Shown piece by piece: positions 27,041 through 36,704 of a stretch of DNA of 64,000 nucleotides. This stretch comes from Psychrosphaera sp. F3M07. Lineage in GTDB: Bacteria; Pseudomonadota; Gammaproteobacteria; Enterobacterales; Alteromonadaceae. The position numbers and the translations under genes were made by a program. The notes under the pieces are model-generated. The model did no database searches. It was given only the letters and a program-made list of their open reading frames with translations, and was not told the origin of the DNA. The stretch covers positions 57,173 through 121,172 of the forward strand of contig NZ_JAHKPJ010000021.1 in assembly GCF_018860345.1 (NCBI RefSeq), written 5' to 3'. Numbering within the stretch: position 1 is the first letter of the stretch; each line of letters begins with the position of its first letter.

Positions 27041-27146
27041 TATGCAGGATATTAATTTATCTCTAATTATTTGCTTAACTCATGAAACTAGGTAACATAT
27101 TAAGTACTAACTTAATCTGGTTCTCAACGTTATTGACAGGTTCTTT

Positions 27147-27551
27147 GTGATATTAAACTTATCTAAAACATTAATGGTATTGCTTATTTGTTTGGCCTTT
27201 ATTGGTCAAGTGATGGCGTCTACCGTTATGTCTTATAATATGATGAGTATGCAAGGAATGAGTCATGATCGCCAAATGTCACAATCAGAGCAGCATGATA
27301 TGCCAATGATGGATCATTCATCACATACTATGTCTGATACCGTAAAAGTAAGTGATTCAAATTCAGATAATGGCGATTGTTGCCCTAGTATGTGTAAGTG
27401 TTTTACTGGTGGTTGTTCTAATATCGCCACGTTAACTAAAGATATTAATACTGTTGTTTTTACTGAATTTTCATCAAAGATACATTCCATTTCAAATCTG
27501 GCCTTGAGCCTACAACCAACATCGTTATACCGACCTCCCATTATTAGCTAA
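27147..27551 (+). CDS. Met/His/Cys-rich secreted protein heading the Cus operon
   Basis: A 134-residue exported protein. A signal peptide ends near residue 25 (Q-V-M-A-S). The mature N-terminal half is dense in Met and His (M-S-Y-N-M-M-S-M-Q-G-M-S-H, M-P-M-M-D-H-S-S-H). It is followed by a Cys cluster C-C-P-S-M-C-K-C-F-T-G-G-C. These are typical soft-metal (Cu+/Ag+) ligands. The gene lies 152 nt upstream of a TolC-type gene and the efflux pump, in the same direction. A periplasmic copper chaperone or buffer role is inferred. It has the look of DUF2946/CopL-like small proteins found before copper efflux genes. Confidence 0.7.
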   Translation: MILNLSKTLMVLLICLAFIGQVMASTVMSYNMMSMQGMSHDRQMSQSEQHDMPMMDHSSHTMSDTVKVSDSNSDNGDCCPSMCKCFTGGCSNIATLTKDINTVVFTEFSSKIHSISNLALSLQPTSLYRPPIIS

Positions 27552-27703
27552 TACAGAATAAGTGTGTCCAAAATTCGGCTCATTTAAAAGAATATATTCT
27601 GTTTTAGGTTCTCTGATCTTTAAATCAAGCAAAGTTAATGCGTCATTAATTTAAAGATTAAAATTAACCTATTCAATCCATTAATCATTGAAGTCCCTTT
27701 GGG

Positions 27704-29221
27704 GTGGTTATGTTTTCGAATAAAAGTAATGTAAACATTGTATTTGTTTCTGCGTTGATCAGTTTGGCGGTTAACGCTACGGATACATCAATAACAAATG
27801 TTCATGTCTTAACAATTGAACAAGCAATTAAAACAGCACAAACAATCGATCCTTGGTTAGCTGGCAATATGCATCAACAACAAGCGCTTGAATCAATGGC
27901 TCAAGCCTCAGGTTCGTTACCTGATCCTAGTGTATCTATGACTTTGGCTAATTTACCAATGGATGGTTTTGATTTTTCACAGGAAGCCATGACTCAAGTT
28001 AAAATTGGCTTAACTCAAGTGTTTCCTCGAGGCGATTCGTTAGCGCTAAAAAGTAAGAGATTTAAGCGTCAAAGTGAAGCCTTTCCTTTTCAACGGTTGG
28101 ACCGTAAAGCCAAAATTGCGCTGACGGTTGGCAGCCTGTGGTTAGATGGGTATAGAGTACAAAAGAGCATTTCGTTAATAGAACAAAATAGAGCTCTGTT
28201 TGAACAATTAGCCGATGTGGCAGAAGCCAGTTACTCATCGGCACTAGGTAAAACGCGCCAACAAGACATCGTTAGAGCGCAATTAGAATTAAGCCGGTTA
28301 GACGAACGGCTAGATATACTTCGCCAGCAAAAACACCAATTTGAAGGCTTGTTATCTAAGTGGTTAGTTGATTTTGATGGTCAATATCAATCGTCTAAGT
28401 ACTTTGAAGAAACTTATGATGTCATTTTAAATGGTATCGATTTTGGCGAACGGTTACCTCAAATTGAATTACAAATTCCATCGAATGAACCTCATAAATT
28501 ACCTGACCTGAATAGGCTTACATCAAGCCGCTTGATTAATATATTTAACGCTCATCCTGGGGTTATCGCTATCGATAAAAAAGTCAGTGCCAGCAAAACT
28601 GGGATTTCCATGGCGCAGCAACAGTATCATCCACAATGGGGCGTAAATGCGAGTTATGGTTATCGAGATGATGCGCCATCTGGCATAGAACGTTCTGATT
28701 TCTTTTCAATCGGTGTCACGTTTGATTTACCGCTGTTTACTGACAATAAACAGGACAAGGAAGTAGATGCTGCAATATCTAAAACTGAAGCGGTCAAAAC
28801 TGAAAAGTTAATATTACTCAAGCAACACCTTTCAGCCTATACAACTGCCATTGGGCGACTGGGAGGCATTAAACGCCGACAAGCATTGTACAAGTCTAAA
28901 TTACTGCCACAAATACATGATCATGCAGAAGCCACATTGTCAGCATACACCCATGATGACGGGGATTTTTCTGACGTCGTCCGTTCACGAATTGCTTTAT
29001 TAAATACGGTTATTGATGAATTAAATTTAAACGTTGAGCAGCAACAATTACACCTTGAATTAAATTACTTATTTATTGGTAACTCTTATTCAATCAGCAG
29101 TGACTTCGTTCCAAAGGAAGCCTCATTAATGACCACGTTAAACAAAAATGACGGTGGCCGTGTTACAGAATTAAATGTTACTAACCGTGGTCAGTTTTGG
29201 TCGGTAAAGGGAGATAACTAA
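27704..29221 (+). CDS. TolC-family outer-membrane efflux protein, CusC-like
   Basis: A 505-residue outer-membrane factor with a signal peptide (1-25). It has the two repeated helical-hairpin halves of the TolC fold, with long Gln/Ala-rich coiled regions (about 50-240 and 280-470). It lacks a lipoprotein cysteine at the cleavage site, unlike E. coli CusC. It would form the outer-membrane exit duct for the CusBA-like pump encoded next. Its TAA overlaps the next ATG by 1 nt (TAATG), so translation is coupled. Confidence 0.83.
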   Translation: MVMFSNKSNVNIVFVSALISLAVNATDTSITNVHVLTIEQAIKTAQTIDPWLAGNMHQQQALESMAQASGSLPDPSVSMTLANLPMDGFDFSQEAMTQVKIGLTQVFPRGDSLALKSKRFKRQSEAFPFQRLDRKAKIALTVGSLWLDGYRVQKSISLIEQNRALFEQLADVAEASYSSALGKTRQQDIVRAQLELSRLDERLDILRQQKHQFEGLLSKWLVDFDGQYQSSKYFEETYDVILNGIDFGERLPQIELQIPSNEPHKLPDLNRLTSSRLINIFNAHPGVIAIDKKVSASKTGISMAQQQYHPQWGVNASYGYRDDAPSGIERSDFFSIGVTFDLPLFTDNKQDKEVDAAISKTEAVKTEKLILLKQHLSAYTTAIGRLGGIKRRQALYKSKLLPQIHDHAEATLSAYTHDDGDFSDVVRSRIALLNTVIDELNLNVEQQQLHLELNYLFIGNSYSISSDFVPKEASLMTTLNKNDGGRVTELNVTNRGQFWSVKGDN

Positions 29222-30816
29222 TGAATCCAGTTGAAGATAAAATAGCGGAGCAGAATCCTAGTCGTTCAATAATGCCACTGCTAATGGCAGCATTAACCGG
29301 CTGTGTATTAACGGTTGCAGTTTATAGCGGGTTTATACCTAAGGTAACCGATGCCGAAATAACAGAAAGTGTTAAAGATAAACCTTTGTATTGGGTTGCA
29401 CCTATGGATGCAAATTATCGACGAGATAAACCCGGTAAATCCCCTATGGGAATGGATTTAGTTCCAGTATTTGATGATGCTTTAAGTAAAACTAATAATG
29501 GAAAAGGCGCTGATGAAGCTGTTGGTACTATTAGAATCGCAGCGAATGTTGTTAATAATTTAGGTGTTCGTACCGCTAAAGTCAGTTATAAGTCGTTAAA
29601 AACTGAAATAACCACAGTTGGATATATTACCTACGATGAAGACAAGTTAGTGCATATTCATCCAAGAGTGCAAGGCTGGATCGAAAAGTTACATGTTAAA
29701 ACGGTGGGCGACCCGGTCAAAAAAGGCCAAGCTTTATATGAGATATATTCTCCGGAGTTGGTCAATGCGCAAGAAGAGTTTTTATTGGCGTTAGAGCGAG
29801 GTAATGATCGTTTGATCTATGCCGCTCAAAATCGATTGGTGGCACTACAAATACCAAAGTCGACGATAAACGAACTTAAAAAAACGCAACAAGTGCAACA
29901 AAGGATTATCTTTTATGCTCCACAAAATGGCGTTGTTGAAAACTTAAAGATTCGGGAAGGTTTTTTTGTAAAACCCGGATCAACCATAATGTCTATTGGC
30001 GATTTATCGGAGGTTTGGGTTGAAGGTGAATTATTTGAGCGCCAAGCTGGGCAAGTAAAAACCGGTACTGCGGTTACCATGACGTTAGATTATCTGCCAG
30101 GTAAGGCTTGGCAAGGGCAAGTGGATTACATTTACCCTATGTTGGATCCGAACACACGTACCGTTAAAGTTCGATTACGCTTTAATAATGAAAACGGATA
30201 CTTTAAACCCAATATGTTTGCTCAGTTAGTGCTGCATACACAAGGGGATGATAATACGTTACTGATCCCAAGAGAGGCTTTGATTAGAACCGGTACTCAA
30301 GACCGAGTTGTGCTGGCATTAGGGAAAGGCAGTTACAAATCAATAGCGGTAAAAGTGGGGCGGTATGACAGTGAAAACGTTGAGATTTTGGCTGGGTTAA
30401 ACGATGGTGAATATGTGGTGAGTTCGGCTCAGTTTTTACTAGATTCAGAATCGAGCAAGTCATCTGATTTTAAACGTATGGAAAAAATGAATACAAGTAA
30501 GGACGAAAGTACTAAAGATCAAAAGCCAGACACCGCAACAGTCAAAGGCAAGGTTAATTCATTAATGGCCGAACATGGCATGATCAATATTAGTCGAGAT
30601 GCCATTAAAAAATGGGGCAGACCCGCTGCAACCCTGGACTTTATCGCGGATGAAGATGTCAGCTTAATTGGCATTAACGTTAATGATGAAGTTGAATTTA
30701 CCTTTGAAATACATGACGGTAATTTTGTCATTACCGAAATAACGACATTAACTCCTGACATGTTTAATAACAAATCAGATGTTAATCCGTCGTCTGTTGA
30801 TCACTCAAACCATTAA
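29221..30816 (+). CDS. cusB: RND periplasmic adaptor, CusB-like with CusF-like C-terminal domain
   Basis: A 531-residue adaptor. It has an N-terminal anchor helix (about 18-37) and a heavy-metal-binding-type segment Y-W-V-A-P-M-D...P-G-K-S-P-M-G-M-D-L-V-P (57-83). The membrane-fusion-protein core follows: lipoyl-type V-H-I-H-P-R-V-Q-G-W-I, alpha-hairpin and beta-barrel (about 110-420). A tail at 441-507 has the OB-fold pattern of CusF. In that tail the four E. coli CusF copper ligands (His36, Trp44, Met47, Met49) fall on Arg459, Arg467, Ala470 and Leu472 in my alignment, so the known site is missing, although a displaced Trp465 is present. The protein bridges the CusC-like duct and the CusA-like pump. 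A GGGAG ribosome-binding site precedes the ATG. Confidence 0.87.
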   Translation: MNPVEDKIAEQNPSRSIMPLLMAALTGCVLTVAVYSGFIPKVTDAEITESVKDKPLYWVAPMDANYRRDKPGKSPMGMDLVPVFDDALSKTNNGKGADEAVGTIRIAANVVNNLGVRTAKVSYKSLKTEITTVGYITYDEDKLVHIHPRVQGWIEKLHVKTVGDPVKKGQALYEIYSPELVNAQEEFLLALERGNDRLIYAAQNRLVALQIPKSTINELKKTQQVQQRIIFYAPQNGVVENLKIREGFFVKPGSTIMSIGDLSEVWVEGELFERQAGQVKTGTAVTMTLDYLPGKAWQGQVDYIYPMLDPNTRTVKVRLRFNNENGYFKPNMFAQLVLHTQGDDNTLLIPREALIRTGTQDRVVLALGKGSYKSIAVKVGRYDSENVEILAGLNDGEYVVSSAQFLLDSESSKSSDFKRMEKMNTSKDESTKDQKPDTATVKGKVNSLMAEHGMINISRDAIKKWGRPAATLDFIADEDVSLIGINVNDEVEFTFEIHDGNFVITEITTLTPDMFNNKSDVNPSSVDHSNH

Positions 30817-30831
30817 TTTAGGAGTTAAAAA

Positions 30832-33800
30832 ATGATTGCTTCTATAATTCGATGGTCGGTGATGAACCGTTTCTTTGTATTGTTAGCCACTTTTTTGTTA
30901 GTGGGGGCTGGTATTTATTCGGTAAATAAAACGCCAATTGATGCCTTGCCAGACTTGTCCGATGTACAGGTAATAATTAAGACCAATTATGCCGGGCAAG
31001 CACCACAAGTCGTTGAAGAACAAGTTACCTATCCACTGACAACAGCCATGTTATCAGTGCCAGGGGCGGTTACGGTACGTGGTTATTCTTTTTTTGGCGA
31101 TTCGTATGTTTATGTCATTTTTGATGAAGATACGGACTTGTATTGGGCTCGGTCACGGGTGCTGGAATATTTATCCCAAGTCACTCCAAACTTACCAACC
31201 AATGCCAGACCGCAATTAGGCCCTGATGCAACTGGAGTTGGTTGGGTATATTTATATGCCTTGGTCGATAAAACCGGACAACATGATTTAAGCCAATTAC
31301 GAAGTATACAAGATTGGTTTTTAAAATATGAATTACAAACGGTGCCAGGTGTATCGGAGGTTTCAGTACTTGGAGGCATGGTTAAACAATACCAAGTCAG
31401 AATTAATCCCGATAAATTAAGGGCTTTCGGTATTCCTCTATCTCATATTCAAATGGCGATCAAACAAGGCAATCAAGAAATAGGTGCATCCGTAATCGAG
31501 ATGGCCGAAGCCGAATATATGGTCAGAGCGACTGGTTATATAAAAAGTGTTGATGATTTGGAAAATATACCACTTGGCGTTAATGAAAATGGTACGCCTT
31601 TATTATTAAAAGATGTGGCTGATATAGGCACTGGTCCGCAAATGCGTCGTGGCATTGCCGAGTTAAACGGTGAAGGTGAAACCGTTGGTGGCATCGTAGT
31701 TATGCGTTTTGGTGAAAATGCACAACAAGTGATAGAACGAGTTAAACACAAGCTAGAACAACTTAAAAAAGGGCTACCGGATGGCGTAGAAGTGATCCCA
31801 GTGTACGACCGCTCCGCATTAATTGAACGCGCGGTTGATAACTTAACCTTTAAGTTATTGGAAGAGTTTGGGGTGGTCGCACTGGTATGCATACTTTTTT
31901 TATTCCATGTGCGTTCTTCTTTAGTGGCAATCATTACATTACCTGTCGGTATTTTAACGGCCTTTATTATTATGCATATTCAAGGTCTTAACGCCAATAT
32001 TATGTCCTTAGGCGGGATTGCTATCGCTATTGGAGCTATGATAGATGGTGCTATTGTCATGATTGAAAACATGCATAAACATATGGAAAAATTGACTTCA
32101 AACGGAGAAACGCTCACCAATGAAAATCGCTGGAAAGTGGTTATATCGTCAGCTTCTGAAGTCGGTCCGGCATTATTTTTTAGCTTATTGATCATTACCG
32201 TGAGTTTTGTGCCTGTTTTTACATTAGAAGCTCAAGAAGGAAAAATGTTTGCGCCATTGGCCTTTACCAAAACCTATGCAATGGCCGCATCTGCCGCATT
32301 AGCAATTACCTTAGTACCAGTATTAATGGGCTATTTCATAAGAGGAAAAGTGGTTGCTGAGCATAAAAATCCTGTAAATCGTTTGTTAACTTTAATTTAT
32401 ATGCCGGTGTTAAAGGCAGTACTAGGTTTTCCTAAAAGCACCTTGTTAATTGCATTTATCGTATTTTTAATAGGTTTATTGCCGCTAAACAAAATTGGTA
32501 GTGAGTTTATACCGCCACTTGATGAAGGTGACCTGATGTATATGCCAACCACTTACCCAGGCATATCTATCGGTCAGGCTCGGCAGTTACTGCAACAAAC
32601 GGACAAACTGATAAAGACAGTTCCTGAGGTAAAAACGGTATTTGGTAAAATAGGTCGCGCTGAAACGGCTACCGACCCAGCCCCGTTAACTATGATTGAA
32701 ACCTTTATTCAATTTAAACCGCAAGATCAGTGGCGAGAGGGTGTAACGCCTGAAAGCTTAAAAAAAGAATTAGATGCATTAGTGAAACTACCCGGAGTAA
32801 CCAATGCTTGGGTTATGCCAATAAAAACTCGAATTGATATGTTAGCCACAGGCATCAAAACGCCTTTAGGCATTAAGATTGCGGGAGCGGATTTAACCGT
32901 TATTGAAGATATTGGTAAGCAGTTGGAAGATATCTTGAAAGATGTGCCCGGTACAGCTTCAGTGTATTCGGAACGCGTAGCTGGAGGTCGTTATGTGAAA
33001 GTTGATATTCAACGTGCTAAAGCGGCAAGGTACGGTTTAAACATAGCAGAAATACAACAAGTGGTTGCTACGGCGATTGGCGGAATGAATGTAACTAATA
33101 CGGTTGAAGGGTTAGAGCGTTATCCTGTGAGTTTACGTTATCCGCAAGATTACCGAGATTCCCCTGAAAAGCTGTCATTGTTACCAATAGTGACACCTAA
33201 CGGACAGCGTATTTCTTTAGGCGATGTGGCCAATGTGTTTATTGAAGATGGTCCGCCGGGGATCAAGTCTGAAAATGCACGATTAAATGGTTGGGCGTTT
33301 GTTGATATTAACAATGGTGGAGATAACGGTGTTGATATTGGTAGTTATGTAGTTGAAGCTCAAAAGGTCGTTGCTGATAAACTTGTGTTGCCTGCAGGTT
33401 ATTCCATCACTTGGGCTGGTCAATATGAATATATGCAAAGGGCAAAAGCTAAGTTAGCTTATGTTATTCCGCTAACTTTATTCATTATCATGATTCTGCT
33501 CTATCTGAACTTTAGAAATGTTATTGAAATGGCCATGATCATGGGAACTTTACCATTGGCGATGGTGGGCAGTATTTGGTTAATGTACTTACAAGGTTTT
33601 AATTTTTCAGTGGCAGTGGGCGTGGGTTTTATTGCGCTTGCGGGCGTTGCGGTAGAAATTGGCGTGATCATGTTAGTGTATTTAAACCAAGCTTATAAAG
33701 AGATGCTTGCTGAACATCAAGATAAAGGCATAACCACGACCAAATTAGACATATTAGAGGCTGTATTACATGGCGCGGGTATGCGAGTACGTCCGGTAAT

Positions 33801-33981
33801 GATGACAGCCGCTGCAATAATTGTAGGCTTATTACCTATTTTATATGGCACAGGAACGGGCTCTGAGGTGATGAGTAGAATAGCGGCACCTATGGTTGGT
33901 GGCATGTTAAGCGCGGTGTTGCTCACCTTATTGGTATTACCGGCATTATTTTATTTATGGCGTTGTAACAGCCTCAAATAA
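30832..33981 (+). CDS. cusA: RND heavy-metal efflux pump, CusA-like
   Basis: A 1049-residue inner-membrane RND transporter of the heavy-metal (HME) class. The N-terminus (I-I-R-W-S-V-M-N-R-F-F-V) and T-P-I-D-A-L-P-D-L-S-D-V-Q-V-I are CusA hallmarks. The helix-4 G-A-M-I-D-G-A-I-V-M-I-E-N segment carries the proton-relay acid. Met in P-L-T-M-I-E-T and in R-I-D-M-L-A-T-G correspond by eye to Met573 and Met623 of E. coli CusA, which bind Cu+/Ag+. Monovalent copper/silver export is therefore the best call. A TAGGAG ribosome-binding site lies 15 nt after the cusB-like stop, the last junction of the operon. Confidence 0.9.
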   Translation: MIASIIRWSVMNRFFVLLATFLLVGAGIYSVNKTPIDALPDLSDVQVIIKTNYAGQAPQVVEEQVTYPLTTAMLSVPGAVTVRGYSFFGDSYVYVIFDEDTDLYWARSRVLEYLSQVTPNLPTNARPQLGPDATGVGWVYLYALVDKTGQHDLSQLRSIQDWFLKYELQTVPGVSEVSVLGGMVKQYQVRINPDKLRAFGIPLSHIQMAIKQGNQEIGASVIEMAEAEYMVRATGYIKSVDDLENIPLGVNENGTPLLLKDVADIGTGPQMRRGIAELNGEGETVGGIVVMRFGENAQQVIERVKHKLEQLKKGLPDGVEVIPVYDRSALIERAVDNLTFKLLEEFGVVALVCILFLFHVRSSLVAIITLPVGILTAFIIMHIQGLNANIMSLGGIAIAIGAMIDGAIVMIENMHKHMEKLTSNGETLTNENRWKVVISSASEVGPALFFSLLIITVSFVPVFTLEAQEGKMFAPLAFTKTYAMAASAALAITLVPVLMGYFIRGKVVAEHKNPVNRLLTLIYMPVLKAVLGFPKSTLLIAFIVFLIGLLPLNKIGSEFIPPLDEGDLMYMPTTYPGISIGQARQLLQQTDKLIKTVPEVKTVFGKIGRAETATDPAPLTMIETFIQFKPQDQWREGVTPESLKKELDALVKLPGVTNAWVMPIKTRIDMLATGIKTPLGIKIAGADLTVIEDIGKQLEDILKDVPGTASVYSERVAGGRYVKVDIQRAKAARYGLNIAEIQQVVATAIGGMNVTNTVEGLERYPVSLRYPQDYRDSPEKLSLLPIVTPNGQRISLGDVANVFIEDGPPGIKSENARLNGWAFVDINNGGDNGVDIGSYVVEAQKVVADKLVLPAGYSITWAGQYEYMQRAKAKLAYVIPLTLFIIMILLYLNFRNVIEMAMIMGTLPLAMVGSIWLMYLQGFNFSVAVGVGFIALAGVAVEIGVIMLVYLNQAYKEMLAEHQDKGITTTKLDILEAVLHGAGMRVRPVMMTAAAIIVGLLPILYGTGTGSEVMSRIAAPMVGGMLSAVLLTLLVLPALFYLWRCNSLK

Positions 33982-34003
33982 ATGTAGTTAGGTTACTCTG
34001 CAT

Positions 34004-35044
34004 TTAGTTGGAATTTACCGTATGACCTATTTCAATATGGTAAGGGATAACAACGGCGTTGGTGGCACGGTTAATAAATAACTCAGCCGCCATATTGCCT
34101 TTTTCTTCACTATTTTGGTGTACGGTTGTTAATGGGGGCGTTGAACGGCTGGCTTCGTCTATGCCGTCAAAACCAACCACTCTAATGTCGTTAGGGACGT
34201 TCAGTCCCATCGCGCTGATCTCTTGTAATACGGCCAACGCAATAAGGTCACTCATACACAGAATAACATTGGGACGAGGCGTTGATGTTAATGCTTCTCT
34301 GGCGGCAATTAATGCGACTTCATGGCTGCTTTTTGGAATATTCCAAATTCTGTCGTTTCTTAGCTCGGCACCATGTTCTTTTATGGCTTTTTGGTATCCA
34401 GCTAACCGCTTATGTGCAATGGAAGGTGTGCCTTCATCATCTGGTAATTCATAAACACGGCAGGTTAGATTTGAGTCGAGTAAACGTAAACCTAAAATAG
34501 CTATGTCGTCATTTTTAGACTTAATCGCTAACTTAGAAATATCGTAAGCTGCTTGTTCGTTATCAATACCCACAGACGCTTTACGGTCTATGTCAAAATC
34601 GGCAGTGACCACTTTTTTAGCTGTGGTTCGTAATTGTTCAACGAGGTTAGGATTACGTGGGCTACCATAACAAATAAAACCATCAACAAAATCTGATACG
34701 GCATTAATGTTTTCCGATGCCCCTGAAAATAATAATAAATTGACGTTACTTTTTTCTAAAACTGAAGAAACCCCTTTAACAAAATCACTTGCCACAGGAT
34801 CGGAGATCATATATTCGACACTATCTGGAAGTACTAAAGCAACAATATTCGATTGACCTTTTCTTAATGATTGAGCTGCTTTGTTAGGGCCTGAATAACC
34901 AAGCTTTTGACATGATTCGAGGATCTCTTCTCTACGTTTTTTAGAAAGTTGATCGGGCCGATTAAACGCGTTAGAAACCGTGGCATTAGAAATACCTAAT
35001 TCCTTAGCAATACTTTTAAGTGTCCATGATTTCTGCTCTGACAT
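34004..35044 (-). CDS. LacI-family transcriptional regulator
   Basis: A 346-residue repressor. The N-terminal helix-turn-helix and hinge (W-T-L-K-S-I-A-K-E-L-G-I-S-N-A-T-V-S-N-A-F-N-R-P) occupies about residues 6-60. A periplasmic-binding-protein-like effector domain follows (V-A-L-V-L-P-D, then G-F-D-G-I-D-E-A near the C-terminus). It lies 139 nt downstream of, and on the same strand as, a sucrose-phosphorylase-family gene whose upstream region holds a LacI-type palindrome, so it probably represses that gene. The effector is unknown. Confidence 0.88.
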   Translation of the reverse strand: MSEQKSWTLKSIAKELGISNATVSNAFNRPDQLSKKRREEILESCQKLGYSGPNKAAQSLRKGQSNIVALVLPDSVEYMISDPVASDFVKGVSSVLEKSNVNLLLFSGASENINAVSDFVDGFICYGSPRNPNLVEQLRTTAKKVVTADFDIDRKASVGIDNEQAAYDISKLAIKSKNDDIAILGLRLLDSNLTCRVYELPDDEGTPSIAHKRLAGYQKAIKEHGAELRNDRIWNIPKSSHEVALIAAREALTSTPRPNVILCMSDLIALAVLQEISAMGLNVPNDIRVVGFDGIDEASRSTPPLTTVHQNSEEKGNMAAELFINRATNAVVIPYHIEIGHTVNSN

Positions 35045-35183
35045 ACGACCCTATCTTATTGACTTTGAAATACTAAATAGTGAACAACCATAACTGTTAG
35101 ATTGTTAGTATACTTTGTTGTTTTAAAAAGGCTTGTTAACTTTTTAATGGGTTAGACCAAGTCTAATTAAAAACCAATATTAA

Positions 35184-36653
35184 TTAATATAAAAGGCTTT
35201 GTAACGAAATTGAATATGTTCTACTAGCCTCTTTTATTTCGATTGAAGATGTTCGATCTGTTAAGTTTATAATCAGTACGGCACTGCAATGTGCGTTATC
35301 CCAACTCATGGTTAACATACTTTGTTCGCCTTTAACGTTGAAATTACCATTAAACGCATCACAGGTGTTTCGAATATTAATTAATTCAATCATCGCTTTA
35401 ACAAATGATTTTTCTAATGATTCGTCAATATCAGAAGGTGTTAAATAGGGACGGTTAATATCTCTACCAACGTTTGTTTTTTCTAATAATGTCATATCAT
35501 TCTTTTCACCCATTAACCCTGCATAATATACCTGAGGCGTACCTGGAGCAAAAAATTGAATGGCTCTGGCTAATAAATAGTCGAAGTCATTTTGAGCTAG
35601 AGCATCGTAATAAGTGCAATTGACTTGGTATAAATCCACATTACTTGCTGCAGCCCCCGTGGCTTTTTTACTCTCATTAACACTATTAAAGTGGATGGTT
35701 TCAACTAAGTTGTCGATTTCGCCATTGGTCAATAACCCGGCCTTGCCTTCCATAGGGCCAACATCAATGATGCCAATGCCATCGTGTGTATCTAAAACGG
35801 TGATGCAATTACGAGGTGAAATCGTTAACCATTTCACTAACGCCGTGACATCTTTTGTAAAGAGGCTGTGGAGAATTAAAGGAGGAAGCGCAAAGTCATA
35901 AACTTGGTCAACCCGTTTGGCAATTTCTATTTGGGTTTGATAATAAGAATGAATTTCTACTAACGTTTCTATACCTAATGCATTGGCTTTTTTTGATAAT
36001 TGATCAATGAAGTCAAAGGTTTCATCAAGCATAAAACAACGAGTACCGGCTTTTTTAATGGCGTAACCTGCGGCATCCAAGCGGATCATCTTGATATTGT
36101 TGTCGGCAAACGTGTTCAATATTCGAGACAAATACTCTTGGCCTTTATCTGACATGACATCTATATCAATTTGAGTGTCGGTAAAAGTCGTCCAAAACTC
36201 AGCCGTTTCTTTGTTTGCAAATTCAAACGTGGTAAAACAACTTCCTGGTCTAGGTCGGTAAATTTTATCAGCTAATTCGTTTGTTAACCCATCAGGAAAT
36301 ACTTTGTCTTTGGTTAAAAACAGCTCCCAGTAAATAGATTGTTTACCATGAGTGAGCACATCTTGAAACTCTTTAGATTGCGCAGACATGTGATTAACAA
36401 TTAAGTCTGCCATCAATTCATGGCTTTGGCCTAATCGTTTTATATCCTGCCAATTTCCTAGACGACTATCCACTTGAGTGTGATCTATCGGGTCAAAACC
36501 AGCATCACTGCCATCAATTGGATAATAGAAAGGTAATAAGTGCACACCAGAAAATAAATCAGAGAACTGTTGGTTAAGTAAGTCTGTTAGCTCAGCGATT
36601 CCTGAGCCAGTTAATCTGTCCACGTAGGTGATTAATTGCACTTTGTTTTTCAT
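35184..36653 (-). CDS. Sucrose phosphorylase-family enzyme (GH13_18)
   Basis: A 489-residue glycoside hydrolase 13 subfamily 18 enzyme. It opens K-V-Q-L-I-T-Y-V-D-R-L. The catalytic residues are visible: nucleophile Asp193 (I-R-L-D-A-A-G-Y), acid/base Glu233 (L-V-E-I-H-S-Y-Y) and stabiliser Asp291 (L-D-T-H-D-G-I-G). The usual reaction is sucrose + phosphate to glucose-1-phosphate + fructose. The subfamily also holds phosphorylases for sucrose-6'-phosphate, glucosylglycerol and glucosylglycerate, the last two being compatible solutes in marine bacteria. The exact substrate stays open. No transporter adjoins it. Likely repressed by the LacI protein through the palindrome at 36689-36704. Confidence 0.87.
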   Translation of the reverse strand: MKNKVQLITYVDRLTGSGIAELTDLLNQQFSDLFSGVHLLPFYYPIDGSDAGFDPIDHTQVDSRLGNWQDIKRLGQSHELMADLIVNHMSAQSKEFQDVLTHGKQSIYWELFLTKDKVFPDGLTNELADKIYRPRPGSCFTTFEFANKETAEFWTTFTDTQIDIDVMSDKGQEYLSRILNTFADNNIKMIRLDAAGYAIKKAGTRCFMLDETFDFIDQLSKKANALGIETLVEIHSYYQTQIEIAKRVDQVYDFALPPLILHSLFTKDVTALVKWLTISPRNCITVLDTHDGIGIIDVGPMEGKAGLLTNGEIDNLVETIHFNSVNESKKATGAAASNVDLYQVNCTYYDALAQNDFDYLLARAIQFFAPGTPQVYYAGLMGEKNDMTLLEKTNVGRDINRPYLTPSDIDESLEKSFVKAMIELINIRNTCDAFNGNFNVKGEQSMLTMSWDNAHCSAVLIINLTDRTSSIEIKEASRTYSISLQSLLY

Positions 36654-36688
36654 GGTTTTACCTATTTTACAACAATAATTAAAAATTC

Positions 36689-36704
36689 ACTTAATCGATT
36701 AAGT
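36689..36704. promoter_or_regulatory. LacI-type operator
   Basis: ACTTAATCGATTAAGT is a perfect 16-bp palindrome with the central CG typical of LacI-family sites. It lies 36-51 nt upstream of the phosphorylase start. An identical 8-bp core, AATCGATT, recurs at 36858-36865, nearer the divergent DUF2878 operon. Confidence 0.75.
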
